Shown: positions 8,366-16,462 of the stretch, one piece after another
Numbering within the stretch: the stretch's first letter is position 1
How the letters are laid out: the number at the start of each line of letters is the position of its first letter
From: G963422705 sp963422705
GTDB lineage: Bacteria > Poribacteria > WGA-4E > WGA-3G
DNA length: 64,000 nucleotides
Assembly: GCA_963422705.1 (NCBI GenBank)
Contig: OY730443.1
Span: 1,302,001-1,366,000, forward strand
Reading direction: 5' to 3'
The notes under the pieces: generated by a model
What the model was told of the DNA's origin: nothing
The model's database searches: none
Seen by the model: the letters and a program-made list of their open reading frames with translations, nothing else
Made by a program: the position numbers and the translations under genes

Positions 8366-9403
8366 ATGGCACATATAGATACGGAGACTCAATCGGCGGC
8401 GTCACCAATCATGATTCCTGCATCCGAAACAGCGGAGCAGATGGTGAATGCAGCAGGGAATTTCTTGGAAATGTTGACGCCTGCCCTGCGCGAAAAAGCG
8501 GTTCTCCCATTTGATGCAAACGAACGGCTCCGATGGCACTACATCCCAATTGAGATGTGGGAACGGAAAGGTGTTTCACTCAAGGAATTGAATCAGAAAC
8601 AGCAAGAGGCGGCGCTCGCACTCATGGAAACTGGCCTTAGCCACAAAGGGTACCAAAAGGCTTGCGCGATTATCAACTTAGAGACAACACTCGGGGAAAT
8701 TGAACAGGCAGCTGGAGAGGCAAGACTTGTCCGTGACGCGGGCTACTACTTTTTCACCGTGTTCGGTACCCCGTCAGGCAATGGCGCTTGGGGCTGGCGC
8801 GCCGAGGGGCATCACGTTTCTCTCAATTTTACCGTCGTCAATCGCGAACTCATCTCACCAAATCCATTCTTCTTCGGTTCAAATCCAGCCGAGGTACCAC
8901 ACGGCAATAAAAAAGGGTTAAGGATTCTTTCTGCCGAAGAAGATATAGCACGGCAGCTCCTCGCCAGTCTGAATTCTGCTCAGAAAAGCAAGAGCCTCAT
9001 TAACGCGGATGCCCCGTCCGATATTTTGACGCGGGAGGAACCTAAAGTTAAATTCGAAGCGGTAGAGGGGCTCGCAGCAGAAACCATGGCAACACAACAA
9101 CGTGAACTTTTGATAACATTAATTAATGAATACATTGACCGGCTTCCTGAGGAAATGGCTCAAATTGAGCGCCGAAAGTTACGTGACGGGAGCCTCAATG
9201 ATATCCATTTTGCTTGGGCGGGGGGTGAAGTACGTGGCACACCCCATTATTATAGGCTCCATGGCCCCTTTTTCTTTGTGGAGTATGATAACACCCAGAA
9301 CAATGCCAACCATATTCACTCCGTGTGGCGCAATATTGAGGATGATTTCGGGGTAGATTTACTTCGATTACATTACCATAAAGCAAATCATCATGCCCCT
9401 TAA
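8366..9403 (+). CDS. DUF3500 family protein
   Basis: 345 residues matching the DUF3500 family: a region RWHYIPIEMWERKGVSLKELN near residue 55, then GTPSGNGAWGWRAEGHHVSLNFT (~residues 133-155) and a C-terminal HYYRLHGPFFFVEYDNTQNNANHIHSVWRN with several conserved histidines. The biochemical role of the family is not established. ATG 8366 is chosen as the start because GGAGG (8353-8357) lies 8 bases upstream; a GTG at 8351 would overlap that site. No signal peptide is seen. It is transcribed away from the ECF sigma operon and ends at a shared hairpin terminator (9413-9438). Family call firm, function unknown. Confidence 0.87.
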   Translation: MAHIDTETQSAASPIMIPASETAEQMVNAAGNFLEMLTPALREKAVLPFDANERLRWHYIPIEMWERKGVSLKELNQKQQEAALALMETGLSHKGYQKACAIINLETTLGEIEQAAGEARLVRDAGYYFFTVFGTPSGNGAWGWRAEGHHVSLNFTVVNRELISPNPFFFGSNPAEVPHGNKKGLRILSAEEDIARQLLASLNSAQKSKSLINADAPSDILTREEPKVKFEAVEGLAAETMATQQRELLITLINEYIDRLPEEMAQIERRKLRDGSLNDIHFAWAGGEVRGTPHYYRLHGPFFFVEYDNTQNNANHIHSVWRNIEDDFGVDLLRLHYHKANHHAP

Positions 9404-9412
9404 ATTGTGTGT

Positions 9413-9438
9413 GAAAGCCGTCACCGGTGGCGGCTTTC
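9413..9438. terminator. Bidirectional hairpin terminator
   Basis: GAAAGCCG (9413-9420) pairs with CGGCTTTC (9431-9438) across a 10-base loop that itself contains CACCGGTG. It lies between the convergent DUF3500 gene and the CBM9-like gene. The A/T flank of the stem is short on both strands, so efficiency is uncertain. Confidence 0.6.
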
Positions 9439-9448
9439 GCATCTGGGA

Positions 9449-10276
9449 CTATCGCGATTCTTTTATTTTTCCCCAGGTTGTAGCCAATTTGTCGGTAGGT
9501 TCAACAGCCGCTTTCTCGGCAGTCAGCTTGACGAGCCCGGTATTTTCGGGATTCTTCCCAATAACGATTGAATGGGTGTACCAACCACTCCAGCCTTTCT
9601 GGCCCCCTTGGCCAGGGGCTTTGTCACCATCGTTGACACAGATGCCGAGCCCAAATTCAAATCCATCACTGAATTTTTTGCCTTTCACTTGTAGTTCTTC
9701 TGCTGTGAACCTAAGTTCGTAGTAAGTTTTCTTTGCAGCAGCATCTCGCACAACGACAATATCGTCATTAGGCACGAGCCCTGCCCCGCCGGGGTTCTCA
9801 TTCAACGCATCACCGATGATATCCTTGGCTTTATCGTCTAATCCGACATTGTATAACCACAACGGAAGCCCCGCATCACGTTTCCCGCTCATTTCGAAGG
9901 CAAGTTGTGCACCGTCACCATTCCACGCTGCAGCTGCAGCGTGTTCATGTTCATCATCTGTTACAATCAGTGCGAGGTAAACGGCATCTTCATCCCAAAC
10001 AATCATGAAACACGTTTCGTGGTCATCCGCGCCATTCCATTTGCCGCCCCCGTGTTCTTCGAATACATTCCCGTTATATTCAACGCCACAGAAAGGCGTT
10101 CTATCTGTCCCTGTCACGGCTTCTAAAATACCGTCCCATTCGCCGAGTTCGCCGTCAACTATAACATCAACACCCGTTAGGGCATTGTAAACGTCATGTG
10201 TCTTGCTACGCCACTGTGCATTGGCTGCGGCTGTTGCCATGAGCAATATCGTTAAGGTAACTATTAGTTTGTTCAT
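9449..10276 (-). CDS. Exported CBM9-like (carbohydrate-binding/DOMON-type) protein with WGxIK tail
   Basis: 275 residues: signal peptide (MNKLIVTLTILLMATAAANA-Q), then a beta-sandwich domain of the CBM9-like type found in sugar-binding and cytochrome proteins. Typical features are VIVDGELGEWDGI near residue 38, FMIVWDEDAVYLALIVTDDEHEH (~90-112), GDGAQLAFEM and YYELRFTAEEL. The protein ends VEPTDKLATTWGKIKESR, a tail shared with the LamG protein at 21365-22162 and the PD40 protein at 43076-44131 although the folds differ. It lies 33 bases downstream of a PQQ-propeller gene on the same strand, so the two exported proteins are probably made together. Ligand unknown; binding a glycan or a cofactor are both possible. 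Confidence 0.82.
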   Translation of the reverse strand: MNKLIVTLTILLMATAAANAQWRSKTHDVYNALTGVDVIVDGELGEWDGILEAVTGTDRTPFCGVEYNGNVFEEHGGGKWNGADDHETCFMIVWDEDAVYLALIVTDDEHEHAAAAAWNGDGAQLAFEMSGKRDAGLPLWLYNVGLDDKAKDIIGDALNENPGGAGLVPNDDIVVVRDAAAKKTYYELRFTAEELQVKGKKFSDGFEFGLGICVNDGDKAPGQGGQKGWSGWYTHSIVIGKNPENTGLVKLTAEKAAVEPTDKLATTWGKIKESR

Positions 10277-10309
10277 TTTAATTTTCCTTGTATCTGTTTT
10301 CTCGCATTT

Positions 10310-11833
10310 CTATCGTTCTTCGCCGCCCTGCCTGCTACCATTTTCGCCGAAACCGAAGATGTACCTGTCGCTAGAACCGATGTATAGGTGGCCGTTTGCA
10401 ACAGCAGGCGAAGAATAGAATTCAATCCCAGTCGCCACTTTTCGAATATTAAATTCCCACTCCACTTCTCCAACATCAGCAGAAAGTGCATAAATGCGTC
10501 CATTCTGCCCGGCAGCATAGACGGTACTCGCTGTCACGGCGGGTGAGGAGACAATCGGAGAACCAATATCTGTGGCCCACTGTTTTTTCCCATCGCTTGC
10601 CATCAGCGTGTACACAAAACCGTCACGAGAACCGAACGTCACGTACTTGCCGTGGCTTACGATAGCGGTTAGTACCGCATCGCCTGCCTTAAACTCCCAC
10701 ACAGTCTCTCCAGTATCAGCGTTAATAGCGGCAACACTGCCATATGGAATTCGGGCACTGTGAGAAAAACTCCCGGTTCCCATGCCAAAAAAGACAAGAT
10801 TTTCATAAACACTCGGACTCCCCCACACGGAATACGCCATTGGGGCAGTCCAAATTTCTTTGCCGGTTTCTGCGTCAACCGCATAAACCCTATAATCCCC
10901 GTAGCCTGTGCCGAAATAAACTTTGCCATCGTGAACCAACGGTGACATATCCGCATGAATTGCCGGATAGTGCCAGATGAGCTTACCCTCTAGGGCATCA
11001 ACGCAATAGACGCCATCGGCACCAGCAGTAAAATAGAGTTTACCTTGACTGATGAAAGGTGTTGACTCGACATGACTTTCCGTTCTAAAACGCCATATTG
11101 CTTCCCCGGTTTTTGCATCAAGACACCGGAGATGACACCCACTATCTTGGTGGTACCCTTCACCGATATAGACACGGCCAGCAGCAACGGCCGGGGAGGA
11201 AAAAATAGGAATTTCCGAGTCGTGTCGCCAGAGTTCCTCTCCGCTTTCTATGTCAATGCAATAGGTTGCACCGCCGAGGGAAAAAATCGAACCGCGAGAG
11301 GCACCAATATAGAGACGATTTCCGACGATTGCCGGAGAAGAAGAAAAATCGACGGCTACAGCACTTTCAGCGGCGAAAACCCAACTGGGGTTCCCTGATG
11401 TTGGCCCCGGAATAGCATCTACCCACCCAGTGCGATTCTGATTTCCTCTAAACGTTGTCCAGGGGACAATTGTTGTGGCCCTATGGAAGGTATCGGGACT
11501 AACCTTTGTCAGGCTCGGATTTGTCCCCCTCAAAAACTGGTAGGTACCCCATGCAAGTGTCATGAGGAGAATCAGACTCATTCCTGAAGCAACCGCTTTG
11601 TGCGCCAACGCAAAATCCTTGAGGCGGTAGAAAAGCATCTTCGTTGTATCACGCGCGAACACAAGCGTCGTCAGAACCGCAATACCAACGAATGCAAGAA
11701 TCTGCGGGATGAGACTGACTAGTGCCGTGAGCGGGCCGAGAAGTTGAGGAACCACTGCATGCGCGGGACGAGCAAAACTCACGACGAAAATGAGGTATAT
11801 GCCTATTAATATTAAGACATTTTTTTTATTCAT
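10310..11833 (-). CDS. Membrane-anchored PQQ-repeat (BamB-like) beta-propeller protein
   Basis: 507 residues. The first ~105 residues contain three hydrophobic segments (about 5-23, 37-60 and 82-102), followed by a long extracytoplasmic beta-propeller built of PQQ-type repeats: A-x-D-x-x-T-G-x-x-x-W blades such as CIDIESGEELWRHDSEI, CLDAKTGEAIWRFRTES, AVDAETGKEIWTAPM and AINADTGETVWEFKAGD, with SSPAV and LYIGS spacers between them. Such propellers serve either as scaffolds (BamB) or as quinoprotein enzymes; the repeated SSPA-VYIG layout without recognisable PQQ/metal ligands favours a scaffold or polysaccharide/peptide binder. It precedes the CBM9-like gene by 33 bases and follows a hypothetical exported protein by 9 bases, so these three appear to form one minus-strand operon. 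Confidence 0.85.
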   Translation of the reverse strand: MNKKNVLILIGIYLIFVVSFARPAHAVVPQLLGPLTALVSLIPQILAFVGIAVLTTLVFARDTTKMLFYRLKDFALAHKAVASGMSLILLMTLAWGTYQFLRGTNPSLTKVSPDTFHRATTIVPWTTFRGNQNRTGWVDAIPGPTSGNPSWVFAAESAVAVDFSSSPAIVGNRLYIGASRGSIFSLGGATYCIDIESGEELWRHDSEIPIFSSPAVAAGRVYIGEGYHQDSGCHLRCLDAKTGEAIWRFRTESHVESTPFISQGKLYFTAGADGVYCVDALEGKLIWHYPAIHADMSPLVHDGKVYFGTGYGDYRVYAVDAETGKEIWTAPMAYSVWGSPSVYENLVFFGMGTGSFSHSARIPYGSVAAINADTGETVWEFKAGDAVLTAIVSHGKYVTFGSRDGFVYTLMASDGKKQWATDIGSPIVSSPAVTASTVYAAGQNGRIYALSADVGEVEWEFNIRKVATGIEFYSSPAVANGHLYIGSSDRYIFGFGENGSRQGGEER

Positions 11834-11842
11834 GATACAAAC

Positions 11843-13012
11843 TCATTCGGATTTCTCAAGGAATCCAACAGCGAAATGGATGAGATTTTCCAATATCGAG
11901 CGGTTCCTTGAAGCGTTCTGTGAGTTATTGTTACGGAAACTGGTAATCAGATACATTCCCCTTCCATGCTTCAGCATGGCGATAACAATTTCCTTTTTAT
12001 CGTTTGTGGTAGCGAGCACACGGTATTTTGGGCTCCATCCGTTCCATGTATCGTCAATAACAACCTTTCCGGAGCGGACGCGGTTAGGACGCTGAAAGAG
12101 TTCACTCGCATCCGATGTCCGTTCAAAATTGGAACGTTGTGGGCTCTCTACGCCATTGAGAGGCTCCGGGAGCCACCCTGTCTCACAGGAACGATTTTTA
12201 TCGCTATCCTGTCCGGAGACGACAACAACGCCTCCATTTTTAACAAAGTTTTTAATCCGATTTTCTTGGCGAACGTTCAGGCGATATTTACCATCATCAG
12301 CAGAGAGCGAGCGGAAACCTATCCACAGAATATCTGCTTTGTCAATGCCCGGTAAGTCGCGATTTTGGGTATCCTGATATACCATCCACTGTTCGTCAAC
12401 TCTTTTAATATCAGATAACATCCGAAATTCAGAGTGAGAAGCGTTGCCATTAAACACCAATATGTCAATTGTATCTACCCCATCGGGAGTTTTCAAGGAG
12501 GCACGAAGTTCTTTCTGAAAATCAAGAGTAGAGTCTCTTTTAGAGATTGCATCCGCATTGAGATGAACTTCAGTGTGCGTAAACATCCACCAACGCGGAG
12601 GCTTACCATCACGATATGTCGCTTGGGTCTGAAACCACTTCCCCTGGATGTGTCCAAGCGCATCAATTCGCCGTCCCTGTTCATGAAGATAAAAGAAGAT
12701 AATCGGCTGCTCGTGTTTTAACAGCCGCCGAATTTCACGACGATGGTCCTTTTCGCCTTTATAGACATCAAACCGAATGTTAATTTCATTAAATCCGCTA
12801 TCCCCTTTAAGTTTTTCTTTAACCTTAACCTTTGCGGTTTGTCGTTTTGCGTCCACTTCAGTCACAGTTCCAAAAACGACATCGCTGCTTTCCCGAATAA
12901 TTTGTTTGATGGTATAACGTTTTGCGATGTAGCTCTCTACTGGCATCACGCCTAACATCAGTAAATAGACAGTCAGAAGGCTGATTGGGTAAAAAATATT
13001 CAATTTCTTCAC
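11843..13012 (-). CDS. Hypothetical exported protein with C-terminal amidotransferase-like region
   Basis: 389 residues, signal sequence at the N-terminus (NIFYPISLLTVYLLMLGVMPVES). Residues ~30-130 (DVVFGTVTEVDAKRQTAKVKVKEKLKGD) look like the small OB-like module seen in exported proteins of unknown function. From ~180 on, TIDILVFNGN, DILWIGF, IKNFVKNGGVVVVSGQD and a final GRGMYLITSF resemble the class I glutamine-amidotransferase-like fold of ThuA/DUF4159-type proteins, but the nucleophile elbow Cys is not evident, so catalysis is doubtful. First gene of the apparent operon with the PQQ propeller (gap 9 bases). No specific family recognised; fold statements are tentative. Confidence 0.7.
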   Translation of the reverse strand: MKKLNIFYPISLLTVYLLMLGVMPVESYIAKRYTIKQIIRESSDVVFGTVTEVDAKRQTAKVKVKEKLKGDSGFNEINIRFDVYKGEKDHRREIRRLLKHEQPIIFFYLHEQGRRIDALGHIQGKWFQTQATYRDGKPPRWWMFTHTEVHLNADAISKRDSTLDFQKELRASLKTPDGVDTIDILVFNGNASHSEFRMLSDIKRVDEQWMVYQDTQNRDLPGIDKADILWIGFRSLSADDGKYRLNVRQENRIKNFVKNGGVVVVSGQDSDKNRSCETGWLPEPLNGVESPQRSNFERTSDASELFQRPNRVRSGKVVIDDTWNGWSPKYRVLATTNDKKEIVIAMLKHGRGMYLITSFRNNNSQNASRNRSILENLIHFAVGFLEKSE

Positions 13013-13097
13013 TAGCGTTTCCTCCTCACATTTTTAGGATAAGATACGGGAGCAGATACTAGTTTTTTGATTAACGAATCCAACGACTGTTATCTCC

Positions 13098-14204
13098 TTA
13101 TTGTGCTTTCCCTCTCGCTACGATATCCCACACAGCTTCTACAATATCATCACGAATTCCATAATACCTATCATGGAGATTTACAGTGGTACAGCAGTGT
13201 GTTGGTAAAATTTCAAGTTTATCCCCTGGTATGAGGGAAGCGGTTTCATCTGCCATCATTTTCCCATGTTCTTCAGAGAGCCCTGTCATTTGGAGTCCGT
13301 CGAAACCGATGGGTTGAGGAATCCCGAATTCTTTGGTAAGTACCTTCAGTCCGGCGTCCACAATCACGCGCTGGCGTCCTGGACGACTCACGACAGTTGC
13401 TAATAAAGTTAGTGCACACTGAAACTGTTCTCCAACGCCTTTGACGTTACGGTAGGTTGCGTCCATAAAAATGTATGAGCCTGCCTGAATTTCTGTGATT
13501 TCTGGTATGCTACCGGTGATGTTAAAGGTGCCAGTCCCCCCACCGCTCATGATTGATACGCGGATACCGTTCTTCTCAAGATAAGATTTGGCCTGAATTA
13601 GGAGCTGTATAGATGCGCGCGTTGCCGCTTCACGTTCCTCGTAATTCGGTTTTGCGACGGTATGTCCCTCGTAGCCCATTAATCCCTCAAATTTCACGTG
13701 AGGTGCCCGGCATACGTGCCGCGCTAATTCCAGCGTCGGGCCGCCCGGTTCAACGCCACACCGGTTCATACCGGTATTCACTTCTATGAGCATCCGTAGG
13801 GTTACCCCTTTTAAGCGTGCTGCCTCCGAAATATCGGTTACGTTTTGTGGATTATCCACAGCAACCATAATGTCGGAATGCTTCGCGAGGTTGATAAGCC
13901 GCGCGATTTTTTGTTTGCCGACAATCTGGTTCGCAATCAGCACATCGCGGATGCCGGCATGAATCACTGCTTCTGCTTCGCCAAGTTTTGCACACGTAAC
14001 ACCGATTGCCCCAGCAGCAACCTGTTTATGTGCTATAATAGGGGTTTTATGGGTTTTAACGTGCGGCCTCAACCCAGCATTTACCGTCTCGAAATAATTC
14101 GACATCGTCCGGATGTTGCTCTCCATCTTATCCAAGTCGATGAGTAAAGCCGGCGTATCCAATTCAGTTTTGGGCAATCCGATGAAAGTGTCGCGGGGCT
14201 GCAT
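13098..14204 (-). CDS. D-threonine aldolase / DSD1-type PLP enzyme
   Basis: 368 residues of the alanine racemase-like, metal-dependent PLP family that includes D-threonine aldolase and D-serine dehydratase. The N-terminal TIM barrel opens TPALLIDLDKMESNI and has RPHVKTHK (residues ~46-53), whose first Lys (K50) should bind PLP. The C-terminal domain carries PTHCCTTVNLHD (~334-345), with the His/Cys pair used as metal ligands in this family. Likely reaction: aldol cleavage of a D-3-hydroxyamino acid or dehydration of D-serine; the sequence does not decide. It lies 11 bases after a FAH-family gene on the same strand, with APS kinase further upstream. Cytoplasmic. Confidence 0.88.
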   Translation of the reverse strand: MQPRDTFIGLPKTELDTPALLIDLDKMESNIRTMSNYFETVNAGLRPHVKTHKTPIIAHKQVAAGAIGVTCAKLGEAEAVIHAGIRDVLIANQIVGKQKIARLINLAKHSDIMVAVDNPQNVTDISEAARLKGVTLRMLIEVNTGMNRCGVEPGGPTLELARHVCRAPHVKFEGLMGYEGHTVAKPNYEEREAATRASIQLLIQAKSYLEKNGIRVSIMSGGGTGTFNITGSIPEITEIQAGSYIFMDATYRNVKGVGEQFQCALTLLATVVSRPGRQRVIVDAGLKVLTKEFGIPQPIGFDGLQMTGLSEEHGKMMADETASLIPGDKLEILPTHCCTTVNLHDRYYGIRDDIVEAVWDIVARGKAQ

Positions 14205-14215
14205 AAATAAAACAC

Positions 14216-15190
14216 CTACAATTGCTGCACCGGATTCGACAAGGTTCCGAACCCTTCAATTTCAATTTGAACGATATCACCAGCAGCAAGTGGTAACTCA
14301 TTCGGAACGATAATGCCGGTACCGGTAGATACCACGCTCCCAAAGGGCACCGGATTATCTCTACATAAGAATTCGGTGAGTTGTTCAAACTTCCAATTAA
14401 TCTGAGAGGTATTCACCCTTCCCGCATAGATAACGTCATCACCGCGTAGCACTGTACACTGCATTTCTAAATCGTAAGCGTCATCAATTTCGGAAGGTGT
14501 GACAAACATTGGGCCAAGCGCACAACATCCGTAAAACATCTTGGACTGCGGCAGATAAAGTGGGTTTTCGCGTTCAATATCCCAGGCGGAAACATCGTTA
14601 CAGAGGGTATATCCGACGATATTCCCGTCACCACCTAAGACGTAGGCAAGTTCAGGCTCTGTGGCGGTGAGAGTCGAGTCGCTCCGGATGCCAATAAACC
14701 CGTTCGGGCCAACACATCGTGAAGGTGTCGCTTTAAAGAATATTTCAGGCCGCTCCGCGTGATAGACACGGCTGTAGATATCCTGTTCACTATCATCATC
14801 GCGCATATCCGCACTTCGCCTGTAGGTGACGCCACATCCCCACACTTCCGGTGCATCAATCGGAGCTAAGAGATGGGCAACGTTTTCATCCGGCATCACA
14901 TTTAACTGTTTGAGTGTGAGTAAATCCCCATTCGTCCGTTCGGGCACTCCGTTCGGGCCTGCCATCCCAACCGCTTGGAGAGACAACGGTTGCAAAGGTT
15001 TAGATGCTGACAATTGCTCTTCGATATCAGCCAGCAAGACACCAAGACTCACTTGTTCCGAATGCGCGAGCTCTAACACGGCTAGAACGCTCGGTGATTC
15101 CGCGCTGGTTACATCAATCACTTCGTTTTCGCGGGTAACAATCCCTACCCGCTTCCCTAAATTAGGTAGATGAAATTGAATCAGTTTCAT
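14216..15190 (-). CDS. Fumarylacetoacetate hydrolase family protein
   Basis: 324 residues. The FAH C-terminal fold is clear: WGCGVTYRRSADMR (~residues 112-125), FFKATPSRCVGPNG, the metal-binding EPELAYVLGGDGNIVGYTLCNDVSAWDIE stretch (~174-203) with the two Glu and one Asp ligands, and GSVVSTGTGI near the end. Members hydrolyse or decarboxylate acylpyruvates, 2-keto-3-deoxy acids or related sugar-acid breakdown products; the presence of WGCGVTYRRS points to the group associated with deoxyketo-sugar acid catabolism. It sits between cysC and the D-threonine aldolase-like gene with gaps of 23 and 11 bases, so co-transcription is likely. Start ATG 15190; its Shine-Dalgarno is poor. Confidence 0.88.
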   Translation of the reverse strand: MKLIQFHLPNLGKRVGIVTRENEVIDVTSAESPSVLAVLELAHSEQVSLGVLLADIEEQLSASKPLQPLSLQAVGMAGPNGVPERTNGDLLTLKQLNVMPDENVAHLLAPIDAPEVWGCGVTYRRSADMRDDDSEQDIYSRVYHAERPEIFFKATPSRCVGPNGFIGIRSDSTLTATEPELAYVLGGDGNIVGYTLCNDVSAWDIERENPLYLPQSKMFYGCCALGPMFVTPSEIDDAYDLEMQCTVLRGDDVIYAGRVNTSQINWKFEQLTEFLCRDNPVPFGSVVSTGTGIIVPNELPLAAGDIVQIEIEGFGTLSNPVQQL

Positions 15191-15213
15191 GATTGTACAA
15201 ACATCTCCGTGCC

Positions 15214-15831
15214 TTAGCGTGCTTCTGGAACTAATCCGGTTCTTTCAAGAAATCCCACAACCTTTTGTGCGCATTCTTCAAGAGACAACGCTGCGGTATT
15301 GAGCGTTACCTCGGGATGCTCAGGGGGTTCGTAAGGCGCGCTGATTCCAGTAAATTCCTTGATTTCTCCGGCGCGCGCCTTTTTGTATAACCCTTTTGTG
15401 TCACGCTGTTCACAAACAGCTATAGGACATTCAACAAAAACTTCAACGAACCTATCTTCCGCGAAAAGACTTCGGGCCTGCGCCCTATCCTCACGGTAGG
15501 GCGAAATGAAAGCTGTCATCGCGATGGTACCCGCGTCTACAAAAAGTTTTGCCACTTCTCCAATACGTCGAATGTTCTCTGTCCTGTCTTCAGGCGAGAA
15601 ACCTAAGTTTTTGTTCAATCCATGTCGAACATTGTCACCATCTAGAACATATGTATGATGTTGACGCTGGTTCAATACGGAGGCCACTACATTCGCTAAC
15701 GTTGATTTACCCGAACCGGATAGCCCCGTGAACCAAAGCACACAACCTTTCTGGTTAAGTAATTGTTCTCTATCTTCCTGTGTGACAGTTGCTTGATGCC
15801 AAGTGATATTAGTCGCTCTCTTTTGTGCCAA
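15214..15831 (-). CDS. cysC: Adenylyl-sulfate kinase (APS kinase)
   Basis: 205 residues, normal for CysC. It phosphorylates adenylyl sulfate to PAPS using ATP, supplying activated sulfate for assimilation or sulfotransfer. Seen: Walker A GLSGSGKSTLA (residues 36-46), YVLDGDNVRHGLNKNLGFSPEDR with the APS-binding residues (~residues 58-81), FISPYREDR and the CEQRDTKGLYKKARAGEIKEFTGI lid region. The start is TTG (15831-15829) with GAGGAA 7 bases upstream; no in-frame ATG or GTG upstream fits better. No cysD/cysN sulfate adenylyltransferase is in the window. It heads a minus-strand group with the FAH and D-threonine aldolase-like genes. Confidence 0.95.
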   Translation of the reverse strand: MAQKRATNITWHQATVTQEDREQLLNQKGCVLWFTGLSGSGKSTLANVVASVLNQRQHHTYVLDGDNVRHGLNKNLGFSPEDRTENIRRIGEVAKLFVDAGTIAMTAFISPYREDRAQARSLFAEDRFVEVFVECPIAVCEQRDTKGLYKKARAGEIKEFTGISAPYEPPEHPEVTLNTAALSLEECAQKVVGFLERTGLVPEAR

Positions 15832-16462
15832 TCGATTGTTCCTCGTGATTTGAAAGTTGCTTATCCCAAATTCCGTTCATTCAACAGCTAGGAACTGCGT
15901 AACTTAGCAGCATCAATTTGAGACAACTTCATTAAATAGAAATGCCAAAATCTGATACGTCATACCAAAGGAGGTTATTGTAGAGGCCAGCCCAACTGAA
16001 TCGCTAGACGAAATAAACCTTATCAACGCCGACGACAAAAATCTGCAGCTTTTTGACAATGCCTGCCGAAATATAGCTTACGTTATTATACACAGGTATT
16101 TTGAACAATGTCAAGCCTTTTTTGAAATACCGGGAAACGTATCTTCTCAGAAAGAGTTAATCTCAGAAAGAGTTAAAAGGGCTTGAAAAAAGTTATTTCT
16201 TGATATTTTTCACCATGTAGTTTATTATATAATATTAAAGGAGGAGAATACAGGTTGCTTTTTTGTACTTGCACGAGGTATATGTTTGGTTAGTCGGAGA
16301 AACCTGTAAAAAAGCATGTGAAAAGCGATTCACAGGAACGCTTGCTAAGCTTGCTTTTATCGCTACCCTCTAAAATTGCGCAAGCTGCATTTTACGGGCA
16401 CTTTATATCCTAATCTCGCTAGAGGTTGCTGATACCTCAATAAAATAGAAGGAGCAAACATC
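15832..16462. other. Non-coding region upstream of Gfo/Idh/MocA gene
   Basis: 631 bases without a convincing gene. It contains a 16-bp perfect tandem duplication TCTCAGAAAGAGTTAA (16145-16160 and 16161-16176), a promoter-like pair (16200-16228), a strong AAAGGAGG (16238-16245) with no proper gene after it, and a small hairpin GTGAA/TTCAC near 16318-16333. The rest is AT-rich and shows no recognisable feature. Confidence 0.6.
16200..16245 (+). promoter_or_regulatory. Promoter-like sequence followed by an orphan Shine-Dalgarno
   Basis: TTGATA (16200-16205) and TATTAT (16223-16228) are separated by 17 bases, a good sigma-70 match, and are followed by AAAGGAGG at 16238-16245. The only reading frame in register with that site is a 12-codon frame from TTG 16255. 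The Gfo/Idh/MocA gene begins 218 bases further on with its own ribosome binding site, so this may be its promoter with a leader region. Confidence 0.45.

Noticed and set aside
7997..8366. Classical ECF promoter (GAAC...TC) upstream of the sigma gene
   Set aside because: No such pair could be placed at the right spacing by eye.
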